Source: Clitoria ternatea
Taxonomy: Eukaryota > Streptophyta > Magnoliopsida > Fabales > Fabaceae
Assembly (NCBI GenBank): GCA_037962975.1
Contig: CM075670.1
Coordinates: 149,114,501 to 149,178,500 of the forward strand
DNA length: 64,000 bases
Direction: 5' to 3'
Within the stretch, counting starts at the first letter, position 1; each line of letters opens with the position of its first letter. Shown piece by piece: positions 56,639 through 64,000 of this stretch. The position numbers and the translations under genes are program-made. The notes beneath the pieces are model-generated. The model did no database searches, was not told the origin of the DNA, and saw nothing but the letters and a program-made list of their open reading frames with translations.

Positions 56639-58535
56639 ATGGCCTCATCTTCTCAAGATCAGCTCATTCCTAAAGGAGCATCCTCAAACAGACTGTGCTT
56701 TCTTTGGTGAGGATTACTTGTTCTGGAAAATAGGAGGAAATATTTATCAAGTCCACTCAATATTCCTTATGGGGAATAATCACTAGAGACGATGAACCAG
56801 CCCCCACCAATGATGAAGGAAAGCCTATCCCTGAAGATAAATAGGCTTCTGTTGATACTAAAAAGATGGAATCCAATGCTAAAACTAGATTTCTCTTAAT
56901 CTGTGGTTTGAGTAAAATAGAGTACAATAAAGTGTACAACTACAGAACAGTAAAAGAAATATAGGATGCTTTGCAGCGTATCTATGAAGGTACTTCTAAT
57001 GTTAATAGATCCAAGAAAATTCTTGTAACTAAGAAGTATGATAGTTTTAAGATGGAAGAACATGATTCTGTAGACCAGATGTTTGGAATGTTCTAGACTC
57101 TCCTCAATGAGCTTAAAGCCCTTGATCCATGTCTTCCACTGAAGACATCAATGTGAAACTTCTATGTTGCCTACTAGAAAAGTTTGATGTCAAGTGTGCT
57201 ACTTTAGAAGAAGCTAAAGATCTCAGCACTCTCACTCTGGATGAACTTCTTGGTGTTTTAAGAGTTCATGAGCTGAAGCTTAGCCAGAAAGAAGTGTCCA
57301 AGCCCTCATCCTCTAAGAACATTGCCTTGAAGTCTAAAGAGACTCCTAGGAGAAGCAAAGAGCAAAGAGTTGAAGAATCAATTGGCTCAAATCTTGCAAC
57401 TATTAAAGAGGAGAAGAACACTGATGATGAACTAGCTCTTGTAACTAGGCGATTCCACAGACTTCTAAAGAAGAAAAGTGGAGGAAGAAGGTTCAATAAG
57501 AAAGAACCTAAAGGTAAAAGTTCATTTAAGTTTAAAACTGACAAGTCTAAAATAGAATGTTTCAAATGTAGGAAACCAGGACATATGAAAGTTGAATGTC
57601 CTCTCCTAAACAAGGACAGAAAAGATAGAAAAGAGAAGAAAAAATTTTTCAAGAAACAAAATGGACTCATCACATGGGATGATGAGGCCTCAGCTAGCTC
57701 TAGTGAGTCTGAAGAAGAAACTAAGACTGCTTAGATCTGTCTCATGGCCAACACTGATTCAGAATTTGAATCATGTTCAGATGATTCTAAAATAGAAGAG
57801 GTAAATCAGTTTGAACTCCAAGAAAACTATGAAGCTCTTTTCAATGACTTTTTAATTCTTTTGAAAAATTATAAATTATTAAAAAAGAAACAGTCTGAAA
57901 CTATTTCTTTATATGAAGATAAACTATCTGAATTGAAGAAAAAAGATCAGACCAAGAACTTCTCAAGGAGCTTGATGAGAAAGAAAGAGTGAATCTTGAG
58001 GAGATACACAAACTTAAAAAGGAAAATGATTTTCTAAAAACTAAACTCAATAGTTTAGACTTTTGTTGTATCTCACAAGGAAAGGAAATCAAGTCTCTTC
58101 AACAGGAAGTAAGTTCACTAACTACAGACCTAGCCAAATTTATTAATGGAACTAAAAATCTTTATAAACTTATGGGATGATCAAAAGGAAGTTCCAAAAA
58201 GGTTGGTCTGGGCTTTGTTGAAGAAACTGATTCTAGAATAAAAATTACTCCCTCTACATCCTTTCAATCCAAACGTAAGCATGTCAAATACAAATGTTGC
58301 AAGAAGCATGGTCATGTTACTAAAGACTATATAAAAACACACTTTATGCCTGAACATAAACATGCTAAATGCAACTACTACAAAAGACATGGTCATGTGA
58401 TTCCAGACTGCCCAAAAAGAAAAAGGAAAAATGTTGAAACTACTAACCATACAGGACCCAAAAGGTTATGGGTACCAAAGGCAATGATTATTCCCATTTC
58501 AAACGTGCTTAAGAACAAAAGCAAAGAAATATTTC
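56639..58535 (+). pseudogene. Right-hand copia gag, broken
   Basis: The ATG at 56639 is followed by copia gag sequence: FFGEDYLFWKI-like, later LLICGLSKIEYNKV, and a run of Trp-to-stop changes (56842, 56962, 57094). 57129-57734 has a Lys-rich stretch and the CCHC knuckle CFKCRKPGHMKVEC (57559-57600). 57744-58180 is coiled-coil-like. A second knuckle-like CNYYKRHGHVIPDC lies at 58370-58411, with Tyr in place of the second Cys. Frameshifts separate these parts. Confidence 0.85.
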
Positions 58536-61500
58536 TGGTATCTGAACAGTGGGTACTCATATCACATGACGGGCAAAAGGTCTATGTTCCTAAACTTGGA
58601 ACAATTTGAAGAAGGAAAAATTAGTTTTGGAGGAAACCTATCTGGACATATCACTAGGATTGGTAAAGTTTGTAAAATTCCTTCACCTGTAATTGAGGAT
58701 GTTTATTTTGTTGAAGGTCTGAAACATAACCTACTGAGCATAAGTCAATTTTGCGACAGTGGCTATAAAGTTTCTTTTGATAAAGAAAAGTGTATAATCA
58801 TTGATGTTGATGAAACTACTCTTTTCTCAGCTAACAGACATAACAACCTTTACAAGGTTAATTTGGGTGAGCTAGACAGTCAAAATGTAACTTGTCTCTT
58901 CTCTTCTTCTGAAGAAAAATGGATCTAGCATAAACAGCTTAGACATGTTAGCATGAAACATATTTCCAAAATCACTAGAAAAGGGTTAGTCAAGGGACTT
59001 CCTATAGTTTCATTCAATGGAACCCAACCCTGTGAAGCATGCCAAAAAGGAAAACAACATAAATCTTCTTTTAAAAACAAAGATGTTGTTTCAATGACAA
59101 GACCACTTGAGCTATTACATTTGGACTTGTTTGGACCATCTCAAATCCAAAGTCTTGTTAGAAAAAGATATGGTTATGTTATTGTGGATGATTTCACCAG
59201 AATGACATGGGTTTATTTCCTAGCCCACAAGGATGAGTCTGCATAAGTATTCAAGAGTTTCTGTAAGAAAATCCAGTCTGAAAAAGGAATCTGTGTTGGT
59301 ACAATAAGAAGTGACCATGGTAGAGAATTTAAAAATGAAACTTTTGAAAAGTTTTGTAATAAAACTGGCATTTCTCACACATTTTCCTCTCTAAAAACAT
59401 CTCAACAAAATGGTGTTGTGGAAAGGAAAAATAGAAGTTTATTGGAGATAGATAGGACTATGCTTTGCAAAAATGATTTACCAAAATATTTTTAGGCTGA
59501 AGCTGTAAGCACTTCTTGCTATATTCAGAACAGAATCTTTATCAGACCTATACTAAATCAGACTCCCTTTGAATTGTGGAAAGAAAGAAAACTCGACATT
59601 TCATATTTTCACCAATTTGGATACACATGCTATATCCTAAACACAGGAGATCAACTTGGAAAGTTTAACTCAAAGTGTGACAAAGGTATTTTCATGGGCT
59701 ATTCAAATACATCAAAATTTTATTGAGTCTCCAATACAAGAACTTAAACCATTGAGGAATAATTGCATGTAAGATTTGATGATCTAACAAAGACTGATAA
59801 GAAATTGGCAGATCTAGATAGTGATGATGCAGGAATCATACAATCAGAAGGAGAACCTGAGCCTTCAGACTCTACTACTTCTTAACAACCAGAATCAGAC
59901 CAACAGACAATGCTTGAACCAGAGAAACCAAGAGATTAGAAATCCAAGGATTATCATCCTTTAGACCTCATCATTGGAGATCAAGCTGAAGGAGTCCAAA
60001 CTAGATCAAGGATTCATAATCAATCATCAATGGCACTAGTTTTAGACTTTGAACCTAAAACCATTGAAAAAGCTTTGGAGGATTCAGTTTTAATCATTGC
60101 CATACAAGAAAACTGAACCAGTTTAAAAGAAATAAAGTCTGGACCTTGGTTCTAAGAAGAACAAGAGCATCATTAGAACAAGATGGGTGTTCAGAAATAA
60201 ACTAGATGAAGATGAAAAAGTTGTAAGGAACAAGGCAAGGCTCGTAGCACAAGGCTATAACCAACAGGAAGGTATAGACTTCACTGAGACCTTTGCACCT
60301 GTAGCTAGACTCGAAGCTATAAGGATTTTACTTACCTTTACTGCTTTTAAAGGAATCAAATTATATCAGATTAATGTTAAAAGTGCTTTTCTAAATGGTT
60401 TTATTGAAGAAGAAGTTTTTGTAAAACAACCTCCTAGGTTTGAAGACAAATCTTTAGAAAATCATGTCTTTAAACTTAGTAAAGCAATGTATAGTTTAAA
60501 ACAAGCACCAAGAGCTTGGTATGGTTGACTCAGTTCTTTTCTCAAATCAAAAGGCTTTACTAGAGGAAAGGTTGATACAACTTTGTTTAGAAAAGGTTTA
60601 GATAAACACTTTATTATAGTACAAATTTATATAGATGACATTGTCTATGGTGCTACAAAAGAAAGTTTATGCAAAGATTTTGCAAAAACTATGTAGGCTG
60701 AATTTGAGATGAGCATGATGGGCGAACTCAAATTCTTTCTTGGTCTGCAGATTAAATAGACTATTGATGGAATTTTTATCCATCAACAAAAGTACACCAA
60801 AGAGTTACTCATAAAATTTAAAATGGTTGATGCCAAACCCATAAGTACCCCAATGCATCCTAATTACGCTATAAATAAAGATGAATCTGGTACATCAGTT
60901 GATCAGACTCTATATAAAGGTATAATTAGATCACCGTTGTATTTAACATCTAGCAGACCATATATAATGTTTAGTGTGTGTGCAAGATATCAAGCAGACC
61001 CCAAGGATTTACACCTATCTGCAGTGGAGAGGATTCTAAGGTATCTTGTAGGTACCACTAACCTTGGGTTGTTCTATAAAAGAATAGACTTTTTCTCTCT
61101 TCGTGGTTTTTATGATGCAGACTTTGTAGGTGATAGAACAGATAGAAAAAGCACTAATGGTGGATGTCACTTTCTAGGAACCAGCTTGATTTCCTGGAGT
61201 AGCAAGAAACAAAACTCCATAGCCCTCTCCACAGCTAAAGCAAAATACCTGTCTACAGCTGGCTGTTGTTCATAACTTCTGTGGATGGAGTACCAGCTAA
61301 AAGACTATTTAATCAAAGAAGAAGAAATCTAGTATTTTGTGACAACACAAGTGCAATCAATCTATCAAAGAATCCAATCCAGCACTCAAAGGCAAAGCAC
61401 ATTGAAGTAAAATATCACTTTATATGTGACTACGTTTAGAAAGGCATTCCGGATCTACAATACGTGGATACAGACCACCAATGGGAAAATATCCTTACAA

Positions 61501-61560
61501 AGCTCTTAGCTGAAGCAAGGTTTGAGTTTATTAAGTATAGTCTGAACATGCAAAATATTG
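58536..61560 (+). pseudogene. Right-hand copia pol, broken
   Basis: Protease WYLNSG at 58536-58553 has Asn in place of the catalytic Asp. Integrase follows from 58926 (CEACQKGKQHKSSF, LLHLDLFGPSQ, then RSDHGREFKNETF and QQNGVVERKN in broken frames). RT has KARLVAQGYNQQEG (60229-60270) and a YIDD box near 60632. RNase H has DADFVGDRTDRKSTNGG (61117-61167) and LSTAKAKYLS. Stops occur at 58926, 59244, 59494, 60526, 60694, 60757, 61273 and 61437, among others. Clearly dead. Confidence 0.88.
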
Positions 61561-61999
61561 ATTGATTGAAGTGTCTGTATGATTACAGTCTGCACGCTTT
61601 GTAACTTAGAACTATTTTCTTTTTATTCTCTGTTATTTTGAGAGACGCGGTCTGTACCCTTTTCAAAATTCTTTTTATATTCACTTAATTTCTTTTAAAT
61701 GCATGGCACCTTTTTATTGTGTGAAACGTAACCATTTTCTGAAAACTATTTTTCCCTCCACTATGCCATGTTGCCTATAATTCATTTTGCACTTACCTGT
61801 CTTTTCACCTTTTTGAAAAATCTCTACAACTCTTCATTTCTTCTTGAGAAATCTCCCTCTCTTTTTCAGAACCCCCTTTGCCCTAAAACCCTATTTTGAA
61901 AACCCTTTGTCTTCCTAAAACCTTTTTTTCGTCTCTACAACTGCTGGCATTAACTTTTCAATGAAAGACATATTGTCGAATCAATATTTTTCTCTCCTA

Positions 62000-63300
62000 T
62001 CCAATATAAGGATAAAGGAAGGGGTGTATTGGCTGAGTTGAATGGAATTAGTTGGCTTCACTTTTACTCCACCATATATGTATATTCACCATCCATAGTG
62101 TAAGAATTCTGGGCTAAACCAATACACATTTTGTTTTGAATATATGGTAAACTACTGCTAAATATATTTATCTATACATATTTGATAGTAATAAAATACC
62201 ATAAACAATTATAAACAATATTATATAATATAATATTGTTATAAGTTAAAACAACTTAAAAGGTATTATTTTTATGTCATATCTTAAACAATTAATATCT
62301 AACAATATTTTAAACTTATAAAATATTTTTACTTTAATTAATCAAATCAAATTTGTTTAAAATAAAAATAAATCTATTATATGTTAAAGAAATACAACAA
62401 AATTAGATTGTGAAATATTTTTATATATGGACTTTTCCTCTTGATCATCATTTCAGATATTAAATTATAGATTTTCTTTATATTTTAATATTTAAAATTA
62501 TGATCTGTATAGTATAGGAGGCATACAGAGCAATTGCAATAATATGTTTACATGTAGCTATTTTTCTTTGGAATTCATTAATTTTTCTTTTTTGTATACC
62601 TATTCTTTTAAAAGTAAACCTTTACATAATTTAGTTACAATTAAAATTTTTCAGTCATCCTAAAAAAATGTGTTTTCTGAAAAATATCAAAGTCACACTG
62701 TTTCTAAAATTTTAACTAACTAAATAACAATTCTTTCATAAACTCAATTTAATGTATTTATCCTTTGAAACTTCTCATTTATTCCACCCAAAATTTTGTG
62801 TTCTTGCCTTTGCTGACTAATAAACTAATCCGTGTCAAAAATATTGTTATTTTAATTTTTCTATCATAAAACTATTGTCACTTTAAGAGGTCAAAATGTA
62901 ATTAATTTATATTTTCTAATCGTATCCTTCTTGTAATTAATGTATCTCTCTTATATGACATTTTATTTCACTAATTAATAAGACTTCAAATATACTTGAG
63001 TTGTCCTTTTTGATACTTTTATCAGTTGCTTATATGTTTTGGTTTTAATGAAACATGTTGTTCTTTTTAAAGAAAAATATTTAACTATTTTGTTCTTCTA
63101 CCTTTAAAATCGTACATTCCATTTTTTATGATTCCATTTTTATTATATTTGATAATAATAAATATATACTATATTAAATAAGATATTATTTATATTAACT
63201 TTAGTATGGTTCAAAAGTTAATCATAACTTTGTAATTTTTAATATCATTTTGTTTCTTTGTATATTTAGTATAATTAGTATAATATATTATAATATACAT
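62000..63300. other. AT-rich sequence without recognisable features
   Basis: Very AT-rich DNA with poly-A and poly-T runs and short AT dinucleotide tracts. I see no gene, repeat boundary or conserved motif here. Confidence 0.6.
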
Positions 63301-63309
63301 ATATATATG

Positions 63310-63900
63310 AATTGGCCTAAACCGGGTTAAGGATCCGGTATGGGACCAGCCACAAATGTTCTCAGTTCTTAATGATTTATACATCGGTCCAGTGGGGATC
63401 CAGTATTATGCCCCCTATTCTAGTCGGAAATAAGGGTCCTGTAGTCCTGGAAATACTTCACACCAAGCTTTCACGTTGACAGGGGGCGAAAGGTGGTGTC
63501 ACGTGTGAAGATTCTCTGACACTAAGTCAGTAACCAGAAGAGGAATTCAAGGTTATCGAGTGTAAGTTTGAGAATGAGTCTAACGTACTAGAATTATGAA
63601 AATGTTGGTATTTATATGTGTGAATATGGAGAATGAAGAGTCCTTTAGGGTTGGGGGACTATTTGTACAATCTGCCAGTACGATTCTGACACACGACACG
63701 GGTGCGTCCGCATCACCTGCGAACGTTCCCCTACGACTGTACCTTGTACTATTTATCAGGTGAAACAGATACTTTTTGGTGTGTATGGTGCTGACCTGGA
63801 CTTCTCGTATGGAAGGGTATCTCATACGGGTTATAGTCCGGAGGTTGACCTGCTACACTAGTATACAAGTGAAAACATATGAGATTACCCTTCTGCCTAT
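63310..63900 (-). mobile_element. Possible LTR remnant
   Basis: GC-richer than its surroundings. On the minus strand it has TATAAATACC (63616-63607) followed, about 75-100 bp later, by ACTGACTTAGTGTCAGAGAATC (63533-63512). That resembles the R/U5 sequence ACTTAAGCATCGGAG seen in many plant LTRs and TRIMs. No coding sequence, primer site or second LTR is visible. Confidence 0.4.
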
Positions 63901-63919
63901 ACACCAGTATCTAGACTGG

Positions 63920-63921
<2 letters not shown>

Positions 63922-63952
<31 letters not shown>
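63922..63952. repeat. AT dinucleotide microsatellite
   Basis: An uninterrupted TA run of about 15 repeats. Confidence 0.95.
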
Positions 63953-63956
<4 letters not shown>

Positions 63957-64000
63957 GATATAAACTAAGAATTTGTAATACACATTTAGTTGTAATGATA

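Larger units (their letters stand above)
55416..62000 (+). mobile_element. Decayed Sirevirus-like Ty1/copia, 3' end missing
   Basis: 5' LTR (55416-56576), degenerate initiator-Met primer site (56579-56590), gag, protease, integrase, RT and RNase H in copia order, all full of stops and shifts. After pol (61570) the sequence continues for about 430 bp with CT-rich leader-like sequence, as before the extra ORF of Sireviruses. No ORF and no 3' LTR follow, so the 3' end is lost. The right boundary is uncertain. Confidence 0.85.

Overview
This window is repeat-dense plant nuclear DNA. No intact host gene was recognised. Evidence for a plant: Ty3/gypsy elements of Tat/Ogre, Athila and Tekay type, Sirevirus-like Ty1/copia elements, a CACTA transposon, plant-type primer-binding sites (initiator tRNA-Met, tRNA-Asp), and exons resembling the plant deubiquitinase UBP12/UBP13. 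A dicot, possibly a legume, is the best guess; this rests on element style and is not proven.

Layout of the nest (five levels, with target-site duplications read directly at three of them). Level 0 is an old minus-strand Tat/Ogre-like gypsy element covering about 1451-52570. Its order on the minus strand is LTR (right), primer site near 41301, extra ORF1 (40464-38650), gag (38300-36538), protease (36465-35323), then protease and reverse transcriptase pieces at 4560-1451, with an internal tandem duplication of about 1.5 kb. A Tekay-like LTR on the minus strand (1-1450) interrupts its RNase H region. A CACTA transposon (41340-49237) sits in its 5' LTR. Level 1 is a plus-strand Tekay-like chromovirus (4561-35243, duplication CCACT) inserted between the protease and the RT. 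Level 2 is a solo LTR of a related family (6576-24715, duplication ATTTG) inside the level 1 5' LTR. Level 3 is a young minus-strand Athila-like element (6930-21936, duplication GGCCC) inside that solo LTR. Level 4 is an antisense, 5'-truncated Sirevirus-like copia (about 12310-19631) that replaces the middle of the level 3 element.

Right of the nest, 53975-55176 holds at least three, probably four, ordered exons of a decayed UBP12/13-like gene. A decayed Sirevirus-like copia follows (55416 to about 62000), then AT-rich DNA, a possible LTR remnant (63300-63900) and an AT microsatellite.

The most interesting signal is non-coding. Three unrelated retroelement families each carry a cluster of 11 or more short palindromes in their LTRs (cores GAATCGATTC, TAATCGATTA and CGCTCAAGCG). 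In the level 4 copia the same TAATCGATTA cluster occurs a second time, upstream of the ORF that follows pol. In both places the last palindrome lies exactly 128 bp before a TATAAAT box. This looks like a second, LTR-like promoter for the downstream ORF. Other notable points are the gypsy/copia chimera, a CACTA gene joining a TNPA-like transposase domain to an Ulp1-type cysteine protease domain, and conserved splice-donor-like sites in the Tekay-type LTRs.
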